From Gammaproteobacteria bacterium (lineage in GTDB: Bacteria; Pseudomonadota; Gammaproteobacteria; UBA4575): 64,000 nt of DNA. A program made the position numbers and the translations under genes. The DNA is taken from assembly GCA_026713925.1 (NCBI GenBank), contig JAPONM010000032.1, positions 62,001 to 126,000 on the forward strand. The letters run 5' to 3'. How positions within the stretch are numbered: position 1 is the first letter of the stretch; every line of letters begins with the position of its first letter. Positions 1 through 13,200 of this stretch are shown one piece after another. The notes beneath the pieces were generated by a model. The model was not told the origin of the DNA. It searched no databases and worked only from the letters and a program-made list of their open reading frames with translations.

Positions 1-318
1 GGCATAGGCCGCACGGACCATTTTTTTGTTCAGCTTTTGTTTGTGCTTGCGTGGTCTCGCCGCAAAGGTCACTCCACCGGAACGCCATAAGGGGCTGCTG
101 GATGTACCTGCACGTGCACGGCCTGTTCCCTTTTGTCGCCATGGTTTGGCACCACCTCCCCTGACGTCACTCCGGCTTTTATTTGCCTTGGTTCCACTGC
201 GAGCACCGGCAAGATATGCAGTCACGGCCTGATGGACCAGAGGTTCATTGAAACTCCTTGCAAAGATATCGTCCGATACCGTTACCGTGGATTTTGTATT
301 GAATACCGCGAGTTCCAT
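1..318 (-). CDS. rplD: 50S ribosomal protein L4, 5' part only
   Basis: The first 106 codons of ribosomal protein L4, with the ATG at 318; the gene continues beyond the left edge of the window. The protein starts [10 protein letters not shown] and contains the L4 signature segments [20 protein letters not shown] and the following region rich in Arg and Lys ([11 protein letters not shown]). L4 binds 23S rRNA near the exit tunnel; in enterobacteria it also autoregulates the S10 operon. It lies 13 bases after rplC, as usual in the S10 operon. Identification is firm; the C-terminal half cannot be judged. Confidence 0.97.
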   Translation of the reverse strand, partial: MELAVFNTKSTVTVSDDIFARSFNEPLVHQAVTAYLAGARSGTKANKSRSDVRGGGAKPWRQKGTGRARAGTSSSPLWRSGGVTFAARPRKHKQKLNKKMVRAAYA

Positions 319-331
319 GCTTCAATCACCA

Positions 332-1036
332 CTAGGCTTCATTTGCACCAGGTTCTTCTGAAGAATCCGCAGGCTTCCCCTGATCAGGAATATTGACTTC
401 ACTGGCATGAGCAGGACGTACTACCACATCCCCGCCTGTGGCCCCTGGTACTGAACCTTTTATCAATAGCAGGTTTTTCCCTTCATCGACCTGTACAATT
501 TTTAAATTTTTCGTTGTCACACGTACTCCGCCCATTTGGCCTGCCATTTTCTTTCCCTTGAATACATGGCCAGGATCCTGGCACTGTCCTGTAGAACCCA
601 GTGCACGATGCGATATGGAGTTCCCGTGCGTTGCATCCTGCATTCGAAAGTTGTGGCGCTTGACAGAACCTGCAAAACCCTTGCCTTTTGACACACCAGA
701 TACAGAAACTTTCTGACCAACAGAAAACAACCCAACACCTAGCTCCGATCCAACATCAAAGGCTTCCAGCTGTTCCTTCTCTGACCTGAATTCGCGTAAA
801 CCCCTTCCAGCCTGAACACCTGCCTTTGCAAAATGGCCAGATGCAGGCCTGTTAATACCTGAGGCTTTCTTGGCGCCGTAGGTCACCTGTATCGCATCAT
901 AGCCATCAACTTCATGCCGACGAACCAGTGTGACCCGGTTGCAGGGCATGTGCAGAACTGTAACGGAAACAGACTCACCCGCTTCCGTGAAAACGCGCGT
1001 CATGCCAACTTTTTTTCCAACAAGTCCTAAAGCCAT
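332..1036 (-). CDS. rplC: 50S ribosomal protein L3
   Basis: Full-length L3 (234 residues; the family is usually 205-225), an early assembly protein of the large subunit that reaches the peptidyl-transferase centre. It opens with [16 protein letters not shown] and contains the extended loop with [15 protein letters not shown]. The Gln in [19 protein letters not shown] is the residue methylated by PrmB in related bacteria. The C-terminal ~20 residues, rich in Glu, Pro and Ala, are an extra tail compared with E. coli. It is followed 13 bases later by rplD. Unusually, 197 bases separate it from the preceding rpsJ. Confidence 0.97.
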   Translation of the reverse strand: MALGLVGKKVGMTRVFTEAGESVSVTVLHMPCNRVTLVRRHEVDGYDAIQVTYGAKKASGINRPASGHFAKAGVQAGRGLREFRSEKEQLEAFDVGSELGVGLFSVGQKVSVSGVSKGKGFAGSVKRHNFRMQDATHGNSISHRALGSTGQCQDPGHVFKGKKMAGQMGGVRVTTKNLKIVQVDEGKNLLLIKGSVPGATGGDVVVRPAHASEVNIPDQGKPADSSEEPGANEA

Positions 1037-1090
1037 ATCTGCACTACATACGATTCAAAGTGAACAAGAGTTTTACCTCTCCGGATAACC

Positions 1091-1124
1091 GCGACCCGGC
1101 ATGGGTTCCCCCATGCCGGGTCGC
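1091..1124 (-). promoter_or_regulatory. 15-bp perfect hairpin with GGAA loop between rpsJ and rplC
   Basis: Left arm 1091-1105 pairs perfectly with 1110-1124. On the transcribed minus strand the four-base loop reads GGAA, a GNRA-type tetraloop. No T tract follows, so it is not a standard intrinsic terminator. It lies in the 197-base space between rpsJ and rplC, ~54 bases before the rplC start. A GATAAT hexamer stands just upstream on the minus strand (about 1138-1143), but no convincing -35 goes with it. Possible roles are an mRNA processing or stability element, or a displaced regulatory leader. The structure is certain; the function is not known. Confidence 0.6.
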
Positions 1125-1233
1125 AGCAAACTCCACATTATCCCAAATTTCAAAGTTTCAGGAAAGTATTTTCTTTATACTCAGTCTTTACCAGATTTGC
1201 TTGCTTTAACCCCCCGCCTGAACTGCAGAACCG

Positions 1234-1548
1234 TCAACTCAGCTTAATCTGCACATCGACACCAGCCGCCAAGTCTAGCTTCATCAGGGCATCCACTGTT
1301 TTATCAGTAGGCTCAACAATGTCCATGATTCGCTTGTGCGTTCGAATCTCGTATTGATCGCGGGCATTCTTGTCAACATGCGGTGAAATCAGTATGGTAA
1401 AACGCTCTTTCTTTGTCGGCAATGGAATTGGACCTTTTACCCTTGCACCGGTTCGCTTAGCTGTCTCTACAATTTCACTTGCAGAGCGGTCTATCAAACG
1501 GTGATCAAATGCCTTCAGGCGAATCCGTATTGTCTGTCCTGTAGCCAT
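1234..1548 (-). CDS. rpsJ: 30S ribosomal protein S10 / transcription factor NusE
   Basis: S10, 104 residues, the family's usual length. It contains the typical [14 protein letters not shown] start and the [14 protein letters not shown] loop. S10 is a head protein of the small subunit and, as NusE, a partner of NusB and NusG in antitermination. It is placed 30 bases after tuf, so the str and S10 gene blocks are joined here. A long hairpin-bearing gap follows it before rplC. Identification is firm. Confidence 0.97.
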   Translation of the reverse strand: MATGQTIRIRLKAFDHRLIDRSASEIVETAKRTGARVKGPIPLPTKKERFTILISPHVDKNARDQYEIRTHKRIMDIVEPTDKTVDALMKLDLAAGVDVQIKLS

Positions 1549-1578
1549 CTTGAATATTTCTGTTTGACCAGCCTCCAG

Positions 1579-2769
1579 TTACTCAATAATCTTTGATACT
1601 TTCCCTGCCCCTACGGTACGCCCGCCTTCGCGAATTGCGAAACGCAGACCCTTTTCCATAGCAATCGGGGCAATCAAGGAAACCACCATATGTATGTTAT
1701 CCCCCGGCATTACCATCTCAGTGCCACTGGGAAGGTCAACTGCACCTGTAACGTCGGTGGTACGGAAGTAGAACTGGGGGCGGTAGCCGTTGAAAAACGG
1801 AGTATGCCGTCCACCTTCTTCCTTGCTGAGGATGTAGACTTCAGCCTCAAACTTTGTATGCGGGGTAATACTGCCCGGCTTGCACAATACCTGCCCACGC
1901 TCAACTTCATCTCGTTTGGTACCTCGTAACAGCACACCCACATTATCACCTGCCTGGCCTTGGTCAAGCAGCTTGCGAAACATTTCAACACCCGTGCAGA
2001 TAGTGGTGGCAGTTTCACGAATGCCGACAATTTCTATCTCATCACTGACTTTGACAACCCCGCGCTCGACCCTGCCCGTAACAACGGTTCCTCGTCCGGA
2101 GATCGAGAAAACATCTTCTACAGGCATGATAAAGTCTCCGTCGATGGCACGTTCCGGCTCAGGGACGAATGCATCCATTTGCTCTACGAGTTTAATTACT
2201 GAGGGAATTCCTGTCTCCGATGTATCCCCCTCCAGGGCCTTAAGGGCAGAACCGACGATGATAGGTGTATCGTCACCCGGAAACTCGTAGGTGGAAAGAA
2301 GGTCCCTTACTTCCATTTCAACCAGTTCAAGCAGCTCTGGATCATCCACCTGGTCGGCCTTGTTCATGTATACCAGAATATGGGGGACACCCACCTGCCT
2401 GGCCAGCAGTATATGCTCGCGTGTCTGGGGCATCGGACCGTCTGCTGCACTCACTACAAGAATGGCACCGTCCATCTGGGCTGCACCTGTGATCATGTTT
2501 TTTACATAGTCGGCATGACCTGGACAGTCAACATGAGCATAGTGGCGATTGATACTTTCATATTCTACGTGAGCCGTAGCAATGGTAATACCGCGTTCAC
2601 GTTCCTCCGGGGCATTGTCAATCTGGTCATAAGTCCTGTACTCACCCCCGTGGGATTCACCCATAACCTTGGTCAACGCTGCCGTCAAAGTAGTCTTGCC
2701 ATGATCTACATGACCAATCGTTCCCACATTCACATGCGGCTTGGTACGCTCAAACTTCTCTTTGGACAT
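1579..2769 (-). CDS. tuf: Elongation factor Tu
   Basis: EF-Tu, 396 residues, which brings aminoacyl-tRNA to the ribosome as a GTPase. The P-loop [10 protein letters not shown] is at residues 18-27, DCPGH at ~81-85 and NKAD at ~136-139; domains 2 and 3 follow. The Gln124-region sequence [13 protein letters not shown] is intact. It follows fusA by 42 bases and precedes rpsJ by 30. No second tuf copy is seen between tRNA-Thr and tRNA-Trp, where enterobacteria carry tufB. Confidence 0.98.
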   Translation of the reverse strand: MSKEKFERTKPHVNVGTIGHVDHGKTTLTAALTKVMGESHGGEYRTYDQIDNAPEERERGITIATAHVEYESINRHYAHVDCPGHADYVKNMITGAAQMDGAILVVSAADGPMPQTREHILLARQVGVPHILVYMNKADQVDDPELLELVEMEVRDLLSTYEFPGDDTPIIVGSALKALEGDTSETGIPSVIKLVEQMDAFVPEPERAIDGDFIMPVEDVFSISGRGTVVTGRVERGVVKVSDEIEIVGIRETATTICTGVEMFRKLLDQGQAGDNVGVLLRGTKRDEVERGQVLCKPGSITPHTKFEAEVYILSKEEGGRHTPFFNGYRPQFYFRTTDVTGAVDLPSGTEMVMPGDNIHMVVSLIAPIAMEKGLRFAIREGGRTVGAGKVSKIIE

Positions 2770-2811
2770 TGTTCTCTACCTCGTAAAATATCTTAATGAT
2801 AATACCTTGGT

Positions 2812-4911
2812 TTAGCTATTCTTTTTAATGACTGCGTCTGCCAGGTTCGACGGAACCTCTTTGTATTTATGAAATTCCATCGAATAGGTTGCCCGGCCCT
2901 GTGTGGCGGAACGCAAGTCAGTGGCATACCCAAACATTTCAGCTAGCGGGACTTCAGAAGAAATCACCTTTCCCGAAGGACTGTCGGACATTCCCCCTAC
3001 CATACCGCGACGACGGTTCAGGTCACCCACTACATCCCCCATGTGTTCTTCAGGAGTTACCACCTCAACTTTCATGACAGGTTCCAGCAATTTTGGATCA
3101 GCCTGCTTGGCCCCGTCGCGAAAGGCCATGGAACCAGCAATTTTGAATGCCATCTCGGAAGAATCCACATCATGGAAAGAACCGTCATACAAAGTAACTT
3201 TAACATCCACAACAGGGTAGCCTGCGATTACACCATTGTATACGGCTTCTTTAACCCCCTTTTCAACGGCAGGAATATATTCTTTAGGTATCACTCCACC
3301 TACGATCTCACTTGCAAATTTAAACCCATCGCCGGGTTGTTGTGGTTCGATCCTCAGATACACATGCCCGTATTGTCCACGCCCACCGGATTGACGCACA
3401 AACTTGCCTTCCTGTTTAATACTTCTACGAATGGTTTCACGATAAGAGACCTGTGGCGCACCCACATTGGCTGCCACACTGAATTCCCGTTTCATACGGT
3501 CAACAATAATTTCAAGGTGTAGCTCACCCATACCAGAAATGATTGTCTGACCAGATTCCTCATCGGTACGCACACGAAATGACGGATCTTCCCGAGCCAG
3601 TTTCTGCAGGGCAACACCCATCTTTTCCTGATCAGTTTTCGTTTTTGGTTCAACAGCAACGGAAATCACAGGCTCCGGGAATTCCATGCGCTCCAGGGTA
3701 ATGGCATTGTCCACATCACATAAGGTCTCACCCGTGGTCACAGCTTTTAAACCGACAGCAGCAGCAATGTCGCCCGCACGAACTTCTTTGATTTCTTCAC
3801 GGGAATTTGAATGCATCTGCAGTATCCGACCAATACGTTCCTTTTTCCCTTTAACCGGGTTATATACCGTGTCGCCTGAATTCAGAACACCTGAATACAC
3901 GCGGAAAAAAGTAAGTGTGCCTACATACGGGTCTGTAGCGATTTTAAACGCAAGGGATGCGAACGGCTCGTCATCCGAGGAGTTTCGCACACCAGTGGTA
4001 TTGCCCTTGTCTTCCAGGATGCCTTGAATTGCAGGTACATCAGTCGGCGAAGGCATGAACTCAATGATGGCATCAAGCATGGCCTGCACACCCTTGTTCT
4101 TGAAGGCCGTGCCACATAAGGTAGGCACGATTTCATTGGACAAGGTCCGCATGCGCAGTCCCTTGCGAATGTCCTCCTGAGACAGCGTCCCTGTTTCCAG
4201 ATACCTGTCCATAATTTCTTCAGAAGACTCGGCAGCTGCCTCGATCATTTCGTCCCGCCACCTCTGGCACTCGGCTTGCATATCCTGGGGTATTTCTCCC
4301 CTTTCAAAACTTGTGCCCATGTCGCTCTCATTCCAGTAAATCGCCTTCATTTCGATTAGGTCGACCACGCCCTTGAAATTGTCTTCTGCACCGATTGCAA
4401 GTTGTATGGGAACAGCATGCGAGCCTAGCCGCTCCCTGATCTGATTCACGACGTATAGGAAATTTGCACCCGTACGATCCATCTTGTTGACAAACGCCAT
4501 ACGTGGGACCTGGTACTTGTTTGCCTGTCGCCATACGGTTTCTGACTGTGGCTCAACACCTCCTACAGCACAAAATACGGCACAGGCTCCATCCAGAACG
4601 CGTAATGAACGCTCGACTTCTATCGTGAAGTCAACGTGGCCAGGCGTGTCTATAATATTAATGCGGTGATCGTCATACTGGCTGTCCATTCCATTCCAGA
4701 AACAGGTAGTTGCAGCGGAGGTAATGGTGATACCGCGTTCCTGCTCTTGCTCCATCCAGTCCATGACTGCGGCACCATCGTGCACCTCACCAATTTTGTG
4801 TGAAATGCCGGTATAAAACAGTATACGTTCCGTAGTAGTGGTTTTTCCGGCATCGATATGTGCCATGATTCCAACATTACGGTAACGCGATATGGGAGTC
4901 TTACGTGCCAC
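2812..4911 (-). CDS. fusA: Elongation factor G
   Basis: EF-G, the translocation GTPase, 699 residues from a GTG at 4911. That start gives the family's canonical opening, [21 protein letters not shown]. The frame stays open upstream, but those codons overlap rpsG and do not resemble EF-G. An AGGG sits about nine bases before the GTG. The P-loop [12 protein letters not shown] is at residues ~16-27, DTPGHVDF at ~88-95 and NKMDR at ~142-146, followed by domains II-V. The gap to rpsG is 22 bases. Identification is firm; the start is likely. Confidence 0.97.
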   Translation of the reverse strand: MARKTPISRYRNVGIMAHIDAGKTTTTERILFYTGISHKIGEVHDGAAVMDWMEQEQERGITITSAATTCFWNGMDSQYDDHRINIIDTPGHVDFTIEVERSLRVLDGACAVFCAVGGVEPQSETVWRQANKYQVPRMAFVNKMDRTGANFLYVVNQIRERLGSHAVPIQLAIGAEDNFKGVVDLIEMKAIYWNESDMGTSFERGEIPQDMQAECQRWRDEMIEAAAESSEEIMDRYLETGTLSQEDIRKGLRMRTLSNEIVPTLCGTAFKNKGVQAMLDAIIEFMPSPTDVPAIQGILEDKGNTTGVRNSSDDEPFASLAFKIATDPYVGTLTFFRVYSGVLNSGDTVYNPVKGKKERIGRILQMHSNSREEIKEVRAGDIAAAVGLKAVTTGETLCDVDNAITLERMEFPEPVISVAVEPKTKTDQEKMGVALQKLAREDPSFRVRTDEESGQTIISGMGELHLEIIVDRMKREFSVAANVGAPQVSYRETIRRSIKQEGKFVRQSGGRGQYGHVYLRIEPQQPGDGFKFASEIVGGVIPKEYIPAVEKGVKEAVYNGVIAGYPVVDVKVTLYDGSFHDVDSSEMAFKIAGSMAFRDGAKQADPKLLEPVMKVEVVTPEEHMGDVVGDLNRRRGMVGGMSDSPSGKVISSEVPLAEMFGYATDLRSATQGRATYSMEFHKYKEVPSNLADAVIKKNS

Positions 4912-4933
4912 GATCAGGACCCTGAACTGGACA

Positions 4934-5410
<477 letters not shown>

Positions 5411-5430
5411 CTACTTCAACAAATACAGAT

Positions 5431-5805
5431 CTACGACTTAGGTTTCTTGGCGCCGTATTTTGAGCGCGCCTGCATACGGTCTTGCACACCCTGGGTATCC
5501 AGGCTGCCCCGAACCGTATGGTAGCGGACACCAGGCAGGTCTTTTACTCGACCACCTCGTATGAGAACTACTGAGTGTTCCTGCAAGTTGTGCCCTTCAC
5601 CGCCAATATAGCTGGTAACTTCAAATCCATTGGTCAGCCGCACGCGTGCAACCTTGCGCAATGCTGAATTCGGCTTTTTGGGGGTAGTCGTGTACACACG
5701 GGTACATACTCCCCGTTTTTGCGGACAGCTAGCCAGGGCGGGAACATTACTCTTTTCCACCTTGCGTTTGCGTGGTTTTCGCACCAATTGGTTGATAGTT
5801 GCCAT
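5431..5805 (-). CDS. rpsL: 30S ribosomal protein S12
   Basis: S12, 124 residues from the ATG at 5805 ([15 protein letters not shown]). A 14-codon upstream extension is open but unlike the family, and it overlaps the leader. The decoding-centre segment [18 protein letters not shown] keeps the Lys pair whose mutation gives streptomycin resistance, so the sequence looks wild type. The [13 protein letters not shown] segment, which carries the aspartate often beta-methylthiolated by RimO, is also present. First gene of the str block, directly downstream of a strong promoter and a leader hairpin. Confidence 0.97.
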   Translation of the reverse strand: MATINQLVRKPRKRKVEKSNVPALASCPQKRGVCTRVYTTTPKKPNSALRKVARVRLTNGFEVTSYIGGEGHNLQEHSVVLIRGGRVKDLPGVRYHTVRGSLDTQGVQDRMQARSKYGAKKPKS

Positions 5806-5820
5806 AAATTTTCTATACCT

Positions 5821-5855
5821 GAAATAAACAACAGGCCGATGAAACATCGGCCTGT
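5821..5855 (-). terminator. Terminator-like hairpin between rpoC and rpsL, inside the rpsL leader
   Basis: An 11-bp perfect stem (5831-5841 with 5845-5855, three-base loop) is followed on the minus strand by TGTTTATTTC. It is ~25 bases before the rpsL ATG and downstream of the promoter at 5870-5898. It can therefore stop read-through from rpoC and would also form in every rpsL transcript started at that promoter, so it may attenuate the str operon. The structure is plain; its strength in vivo is unknown. Confidence 0.65.
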
Positions 5856-5869
5856 GCGTCAGCGGCGGA

Positions 5870-5898
5870 ATTGTAGAAACCCTTGGTCATGCTGTCAA
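5870..5898 (-). promoter_or_regulatory. Consensus sigma-70 promoter for rpsL-rpsG-fusA-tuf
   Basis: On the minus strand there is a TTGACA (5893-5898), a 17-base spacer and a TACAAT (5870-5875). The start point would be near 5863, ~58 bases before the rpsL ATG. The bases after the -10 read TCCGCCG. Such a GC-rich discriminator is typical of promoters repressed in the stringent response. The match to consensus (11 of 12) and the position make this a confident call. Confidence 0.85.
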
Positions 5899-5953
5899 GC
5901 TGGAAGGCTGCAAACTCTCTTTTTTAGTGAGATATTTGAAAGTTTTGCAGCAA

Positions 5954-8900
5954 TCAGGCACCAGAGGCCACTCCAGTTGCTTGAGTATCCCCATTTGCCG
6001 CTGAAAGCTCTTCTGCCAATGCTTCTTCAACCAGCTCTTCAGTCAGATCATTGTCCTCGCTTGACTCGCTGACTGCAGTCTCTGCCAGAAGATTGCGACG
6101 CCGCTCTTCGTGGTAGGCCAGGCCTGTACCGGCGGGAATCAAGCGACCAACAATGACATTTTCTTTCAAACCGCGCAATGAATCCTTCGACCCTCTTACC
6201 GAGGCCTCTGTCAATACACGCGTGGTCTCCTGGAATGACGCTGCAGATATAAAAGATTCCGTAACCAGCGATGCCTTGGTAACGCCAAGTAATACGGGTC
6301 CAAACTCTGCAGGCCCTTTGTCCTCCGCTTCCATGTTTTCATTCACTTCGAGCACCCGAGATTTCTCGACCTGCTCACCCATCAGGAAATTCGTATCACC
6401 TGGGTCGGTGATCTCTGCCTTACGTAGCATTTGCCTGATAATGACTTCGATGTGCTTGTCATCAATCTCAACACCCTGCAAACGGTATACGTCCTGAATT
6501 TCCTTTACCAGATAGCCTGCAAGCTGATTGATACCCAGTAAACGCAGAATATCATGCAGGTTGAGTTCACCATCTACAATGACCTCGCCCCTTTCAACGT
6601 GTTCCCCTTCGAACACATTGATCTGCCGCCATTTTGGTATCAGCACTTCCTTGGACTCACCCTCTTCATCGGTTATCACGAGACGCTCCTTTCCTTTCGT
6701 GTCTTTCCCGAAACTTACCGTGCCGGTCTGTTCGGCTAGCACTGCAGGTTCTTTAGGCTTGCGTGCCTCAAACAAGTCTGCAACTCGCGGCAAGCCGCCA
6801 GTGATATCACGCGTCTTGGAAGACTCCTGTGGAATACGTGCAATGACATCACCTACGTCTACCGTATCTCCATCGGACAAGCTGATGATGGCACCCGGGT
6901 GCAGGGTGTAATGTGCCGGTTTTTCAGTTCCTGCAAATTTCAAAAGTTCACCGCTTGAGTCGAGCAAATTCACAGCAGGCCGCAAATCCTTGCCGGCAGC
7001 TGGTCGACTCTTCGGGTCCAGTACGATTGCGGAACTCAAACCCGTAACCTTGTCAGCAAACATGCTGACGGTGACACCGTCAGCAAAATCGACCAGTTGA
7101 ATCCGGCCAGACACTTCAGTGACGATAGGACGTATGTGCGGATCCCAGGTCGCAACAGTCTGCCCTGCTTCCACTGCATCCCCATCATCGACTGCAATTG
7201 AAGCTCCATAACTGATTTTATAACGTTCTTTTTCACGCCCATGCTCGTCGGCAACACTTAATTCACCCGAACGCGATACCGCGACATTATGCCCGTCTCT
7301 ATGCTGTACCAGCTTCACATTGTGCATGCGGATCGTGCCTGAAGTTTTCACAGTGATACCACTTGTTGAAGCTGCACGATTTGCAGCACCCCCAATATGG
7401 AACGTCCGCATGGTCAGCTGTGTGCCCGGTTCACCAATAGACTGGGCCGCAATGACTCCGACAGCTTCACCTATATTGACGAGGTGTCCACGTGCCAGGT
7501 CTCGGCCATAGCAATTCGAGCAAACCCCGTAACGGGTTTCACAATTGATAGGGGTGCGAACTTTTATCTCGTCTACACCCAGATCCTCAAACCTCTTGCA
7601 CCACACTTCATCCAGGAGTGTACTTGCAGGAATCAGGACATCAGTCCCATTCACATCCAGAACATCTTCAGCAACCACTCTGCCCAGTACACGGCTTTGC
7701 AGGGTTTGCACAACATCACCGCCTTCGATGACAGGTTTCATTATCATGCCTTTGGAAGTTTCACAGTCAATCTCGGTCACAACCAGGTCCTGCGCAACAT
7801 CCACCAAGCGACGCGTCAAATAGCCGGAGTTGGCCGTCTTCAACGCGGTATCGGCAAGACCCTTGCGTGCGCCGTGTGTGGAAATGAAGTATTGCAGTAC
7901 ATTCAAACCTTCACGGAAATTTGCAGTGATAGGTGTTTCAATAATCGAGCCGTCTGGTTTAGCCATCAGCCCACGCATGCCTGCGAGCTGGCGAATTTGA
8001 GCTGCAGAGCCCCTGGCGCCTGAATCTGCCATCATGTAGATGGAGTTGAATGATTTCTGGGTAATGGATTTGCCATCTGGATCCCTGACTTTTTCATTGC
8101 CAAGTCGACTCATCATGGCCTTGGCCACCTGCTCGTTGGTATGCGACCAGATGTCAATGACCTTGTTGTAGCGCTCTTCTCTGGTTACAAGTCCGGATGC
8201 ATACTGGGAAGCGATCTCTTCGACTTCCTTTTCCGCATCACCGAGAATGGTTTGTTTCTCTTCCGGGATTACCATGTCATCTGCACAGAATGAAATCCCT
8301 GCACGGGTTGCATGATGAAACCCTGTGTACATCAGCTTGTCTGCAAGGATTACCGTATCTTTCAGCCCTGTACGGCGGTACGACTCGTCAATAAGTGATG
8401 AAATCGCACGTTTGTTCATATCACGGTTTACCAGTGCAAATGGCAAGCCTTCGGGTAACACCTTTGAAAGGATCGCACGTCCCACAGTGGTTTCGATGAC
8501 ACGACGTACCTTCTGCACGTTGCCATCCTGATCTTCATCCACATCGTCAACCCGAATCTTTACTTTGGCATGCAATCCGACTGCACCGCCCTCGTAAGCT
8601 CGCTGCGCCTCTTCCACATCGGAAAAACACATGCCGTTACCGTGTTCATCCACTTTTTCACGCGTGAGGTAATACAGGCCCAGGACGATGTCCTGGGATG
8701 GAACGATAATGGGGCTGCCGTTTGCAGGGGACAATACATTGTTGGTGGACATAATCAGGGCACGGCTTTCCAGCTGTGCCTCAACAGACAGGGGCACATG
8801 AACGGCCATCTGGTCTCCGTCAAAATCGGCATTGAACGCGGTGCACACCAAAGGATGCAGCTGGATTGCCTTGCCTTCGATCAGAATGGGTTCAAACGCC

Positions 8901-10204
8901 TGTATGCCCAGACGGTGCAGCGTAGGCGCACGATTCAACAGTACAGGATGCTCCCGGATGACTTCCTCAAGGATATCCCAGACTTCCGGGCCTTCTTTCT
9001 CAACGACTTTTTTACAAGCCTTGATAGTCGGCGCGATTCCACGCATGTGGAGTTTGCTGAATATGAATGGCTTGAAAAGTTCCAGGGCCATCTTTTTGGG
9101 TAACCCGCACTGGTGCAGTTTCAGTGTTGGGCCGACTACGATGACCGAACGTCCTGAATAGTCTACCCGTTTCCCCAGCAGGTTCTGGCGAAAACGCCCC
9201 TGTTTGCCCTTGATCATGTCTGCAAGGGACTTGAGCGCACGCCGGTTGGTACCGGTGATTGCTCGACCGCGGCGCCCATTATCCAGCAAGGCATCCACTG
9301 CTTCTTGCAGCATGCGCTTCTCATTGCGAACAATGATGTCGGGTGCATTCAGCTCCAGCAATCGCTTCAACCGGTTGTTACGGTTGATCACCCGTCGATA
9401 CAGGTCATTCAGATCGGAGGTTGCAAAACGTCCGCCATCCAGGTGTACCAGGGGGCGAAGATCTGGCGGTAAAACAGGCAATACAGTCAACACCATCCAT
9501 TCAGGCTTGTTGCCCGACTCGATAAAATACTCAGCTAGCCTCAGGCGCTTGGAAAACCGTTTCAACTTCGCTTCAGAGCGTGTCTCCTTGATATCCTCTC
9601 GCAAATCGGTAATTTCCTGTTCCAGGTCAACCTGCTTCAGCAGCTCGTAAATTGCCTCAGCTCCCATGCGCGCATCAAACTCGTCTCCATAGGCTTCGAT
9701 TGCTTCCAGATAGGCTTCATCGGAAAGCAATTGCTTGTGTTCAAGCCCGGTCATGCCAGGGTCAATGACGATAAATGCTTCAAAGTAGAGTATGCGTTCC
9801 ACGTCACGCAAGGTCATGTCCAGCAGCAACCCGATGCGTGAAGGCAACGATTTCAGAAACCAGATATGGGCGACAGGGCTGGCAAGCTCAATGTGCCCCA
9901 TTCGCTCACGACGCACTTTAGTCAGTGTTACTTCAACGCCACATTTCTCGCACACGACGCCACGATGCTTCAGACGTTTGTATTTCCCGCACAGGCATTC
10001 GTAGTCCTTATTTGGCCCAAAAATCTTTGCACAGAACAAGCCCTCTCGCTCTGGCTTGAACGTGCGATAGTTAATGGTTTCAGGCTTCTTGACTTCACCA
10101 TACGACCAAGACCGGATCATGTCAGGTGATGCCAAACCGATACGTATCGCATCAAAGTCCTCGACCTCACCCGTATGCTTCAACAAACTAATTAAGTCTC
10201 TCAT
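5954..10204 (-). CDS. rpoC: RNA polymerase beta' subunit
   Basis: Full-length beta' (1416 residues; E. coli 1407). The N-terminal zinc-binding cysteines are in [20 protein letters not shown] (~70-88), and the catalytic magnesium motif [12 protein letters not shown] is at ~456-467. The second zinc site cysteines lie near [17 protein letters not shown] (~890), followed by the trigger-loop region with [12 protein letters not shown] (~925-936) and C-terminal jaw and clamp segments. It follows rpoB by 81 bases. The C-terminal tail after ~1380 is acidic and Ala-rich. Confidence 0.98.
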   Translation of the reverse strand: MRDLISLLKHTGEVEDFDAIRIGLASPDMIRSWSYGEVKKPETINYRTFKPEREGLFCAKIFGPNKDYECLCGKYKRLKHRGVVCEKCGVEVTLTKVRRERMGHIELASPVAHIWFLKSLPSRIGLLLDMTLRDVERILYFEAFIVIDPGMTGLEHKQLLSDEAYLEAIEAYGDEFDARMGAEAIYELLKQVDLEQEITDLREDIKETRSEAKLKRFSKRLRLAEYFIESGNKPEWMVLTVLPVLPPDLRPLVHLDGGRFATSDLNDLYRRVINRNNRLKRLLELNAPDIIVRNEKRMLQEAVDALLDNGRRGRAITGTNRRALKSLADMIKGKQGRFRQNLLGKRVDYSGRSVIVVGPTLKLHQCGLPKKMALELFKPFIFSKLHMRGIAPTIKACKKVVEKEGPEVWDILEEVIREHPVLLNRAPTLHRLGIQAFEPILIEGKAIQLHPLVCTAFNADFDGDQMAVHVPLSVEAQLESRALIMSTNNVLSPANGSPIIVPSQDIVLGLYYLTREKVDEHGNGMCFSDVEEAQRAYEGGAVGLHAKVKIRVDDVDEDQDGNVQKVRRVIETTVGRAILSKVLPEGLPFALVNRDMNKRAISSLIDESYRRTGLKDTVILADKLMYTGFHHATRAGISFCADDMVIPEEKQTILGDAEKEVEEIASQYASGLVTREERYNKVIDIWSHTNEQVAKAMMSRLGNEKVRDPDGKSITQKSFNSIYMMADSGARGSAAQIRQLAGMRGLMAKPDGSIIETPITANFREGLNVLQYFISTHGARKGLADTALKTANSGYLTRRLVDVAQDLVVTEIDCETSKGMIMKPVIEGGDVVQTLQSRVLGRVVAEDVLDVNGTDVLIPASTLLDEVWCKRFEDLGVDEIKVRTPINCETRYGVCSNCYGRDLARGHLVNIGEAVGVIAAQSIGEPGTQLTMRTFHIGGAANRAASTSGITVKTSGTIRMHNVKLVQHRDGHNVAVSRSGELSVADEHGREKERYKISYGASIAVDDGDAVEAGQTVATWDPHIRPIVTEVSGRIQLVDFADGVTVSMFADKVTGLSSAIVLDPKSRPAAGKDLRPAVNLLDSSGELLKFAGTEKPAHYTLHPGAIISLSDGDTVDVGDVIARIPQESSKTRDITGGLPRVADLFEARKPKEPAVLAEQTGTVSFGKDTKGKERLVITDEEGESKEVLIPKWRQINVFEGEHVERGEVIVDGELNLHDILRLLGINQLAGYLVKEIQDVYRLQGVEIDDKHIEVIIRQMLRKAEITDPGDTNFLMGEQVEKSRVLEVNENMEAEDKGPAEFGPVLLGVTKASLVTESFISAASFQETTRVLTEASVRGSKDSLRGLKENVIVGRLIPAGTGLAYHEERRRNLLAETAVSESSEDNDLTEELVEEALAEELSAANGDTQATGVASGA

Positions 10205-10285
10205 GATTCCCTCGTACCGTTTGCCGCAATGTAAACTCGTTGCATATGCAGCATTAAACCTATACAGATGTCCGTACAGTCTGAA

Positions 10286-13200
10286 TCAGGCTTTCTGTTC
10301 AAAGTCTATGTTCAAACCGAGAGAACGAATCTCTTTCATCAGCACATTGAATGACTCTGGCATGCTGGCATCTATCCTGTGATTGCTATCTACAATATTC
10401 TTGTACATCTTGTTACGGCCCATGACGTCATCAGACTTGACCGTCAGCATTTCCTGCAGGGTGTATGAAGCACCGTACGCTTCAAGTGCCCAGACCTCCA
10501 TTTCGCCAAAGCGCTGACCACCAAACTGTGCCTTACCCCCCAATGGCTGCTGGGTAACAAGACTGTAAGGTCCGGTCGAACGTGCATGCATCTTGTCATC
10601 AACCAGATGATTGAGCTTCATCATGTACATGTAGCCCACCGTGATCTTGCGATCAAACCGTTCGCCAGTTCGCCCGTCCCACAGGTAGGTCTGCCCATCC
10701 TCTGGCAAGCCCGCAAGCTTCAGCATGCGTTTGATCTCGAACTCCTGTGCTCCATCAAATACAGGCGTAGCCACCGGCACACCCTGGCGCAAATTCTTTG
10801 ATAACGCCTGGATTTCTTCATCACTGAATTCATTCAGTGCCACAGGAATTCCTTTATCTTCATTATATATATCATTCAGAATATCTCGTAATCCATTGAC
10901 TTTATTTGTTTTACTGAGTATTTGACCAATTTTCAGACCGAGGCCTTTTGCAGCCCAGCCCAGGTGAGTTTCAAGTACCTGCCCAACATTCATACGCGAA
11001 GGAACACCCAGGGGGTTCAAGACGATATCGACTGGCGTCCCATTTTCCATATAGGGCATGTCTTCGACCGGCACAATCATTGAAACCACCCCTTTGTTCC
11101 CATGACGGCCTGCCACCTTGTCACCTGGCTGCATGCGGCGTTTGACGGCCAGGTACACCTTGACCATCTTCAAAACACCCGGAGCAAGATCATCGCCTGC
11201 CGTAATTTTCTCCCTCTTTTCCTCCAGCCTTTGTTCAAAAGATTCGCGCTGTTCTCTCAGTTGGTTGGAAAGCTTTTCCAGCTGCGAATGCACTTGCTCG
11301 GCACGGATTCGAATTTCAAACCAGCGTTCTCGACCCACGCTTTCGAGATATGCCTTGTTGATCTTGGTACCTGCTTTCAGGCCATCCGGGCCACCCTCTG
11401 CAACCTCATTGGCAATCAGGCGTTCTACCCGGCTGTAGATATCGTCTTCATAAATGCGCAACTGGTCATTCAGGTCTTTGCGCACCTGATCGATTTCAGC
11501 TTCCTCGATCTGCAAGGCACGCTTGTCCTTGCTTACCCCGTCACGCGTGAACACTCTCACATCGATCACTGTGCCTTCCATTCCTGACGGAACACGCAAT
11601 GACGTGTCTTTTACATCGGAGGCCTTTTCACCAAATATCGCACGTAACAATTTTTCCTCGGGCGTAAGCTGCGTTTCTCCCTTGGGTGTCACTTTTCCTA
11701 CAAGGATGTCACCAGGTTTGACCTCAGCGCCTACATACACAACCCCGGAATCATCGAGCTTGGCCAGCAGGCTTTCGCTTACATTGGGTATATCTGCAGT
11801 GATTTCTTCCGCACCAAGCTTGGTATCCCGGGCAAAACAACTGAGCTCTTCAATATGTATGGTAGTAAAGCGGTCTTCCTCGACGACACGCTCGGAAATT
11901 AAAACCGAGTCTTCAAAGTTATATCCATTCCATGGCATGAATGCGACCAGTACATTCTGTCCCAGCGCCAGTTCACCCAGGTCGGTCGAAGGCCCGTCTG
12001 CCAGCACATCGCCCTTGGCAATGACGTCTCCAAGACGCACCAGTGGCTTCTGGTTGATACAGGTGTTTTGATTGGAACGCGTGTATTTGGTCAGATTATA
12101 AATATCCACGCCCGGCTCGCCTGGTTCAGTCTCATCATCATTTACCCGTACCACGATCCGCCCGGCGTCAACGGTATCCACGACACCACTGCGCCTTGAA
12201 ACCAGCGCAGCACCTGAATCGATGGCTACAACACGCTCTATACCTGTCCCGACCAGTGGTTTTTCAGAAATCAGGGTAGGTACGGCCTGACGCTGCATGT
12301 TTGAACCCATGAGCGCCCGGTTGGCATCATCATGTTCCAGGAACGGGATAAGTGACGCTGCAACCGATACGATTTGCTTTGGCGACACGTCCATGTATTC
12401 GACTTCCTCGGAAGGTACAAGAGAAAACTCGTTCCTGTGCCGGACAGACACCAGTCCGTCCAGAAACCGGCCTTTATCATCCAGACGTGCATTCGCCTGG
12501 GCAATCGTAAACTGACTCTCCTCAATGGCTGACAGATACTCGATTTCGGCGGTGACCTTCCCATTGGTGACTTTCCTGTACGGAGTCTCCAAGAAGCCGT
12601 ATTCATTGGTGCGGGCAAATATTGCCAGCGAGTTGATCAACCCAATGTTTGGACCCTCAGGGGTTTCGATCGGACAAACTCGTCCATAGTGCGTAGGGTG
12701 TACATCCCGAACTTCAAATCCTGCACGCTCACGCGTCAGCCCCCCTGGCCCCAAAGCAGAAATTCTGCGCTTGTGGGTGATTTCAGAAAGCGGGTTATTC
12801 TGGTCCATGAATTGTGAAAGCTGACTCGAGCCGAAAAACTCCTTAATTGCAGCAGCCACCGGCTTTGCATTAATCATTTCCTGTGGCATCAATCCCTCGG
12901 ATTCTGCCAAGGTCAGCCGCTCCTTCACAGCACGCTCGACTCTGACCAGGCCTACCCGGAAAGCATTCTCGACCATTTCACCTACACACCGCACACGGCG
13001 GTTTCCCAAGTGGTCAATGTCATCAACCATGCCCTTTCCGTTGGGAATATCAATGAGCGTTCGCATGACATCCAAAATATCTTCCTTGCTGAGGGTACCC
13101 GGACCTGTCGTTTCCTCCCTGCCTACGCGACGGTTAAACTTCATCCGGCCTACCGGTGACAGGTCATAGCGTTCCGGAACAAAAAACAGATTCTGGAACA

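Noticed and set aside
1091-1124. Intrinsic terminator after rpsJ
   Set aside because: The stem is strong but no T run follows it on the transcribed strand, so I list it as a structural element only.
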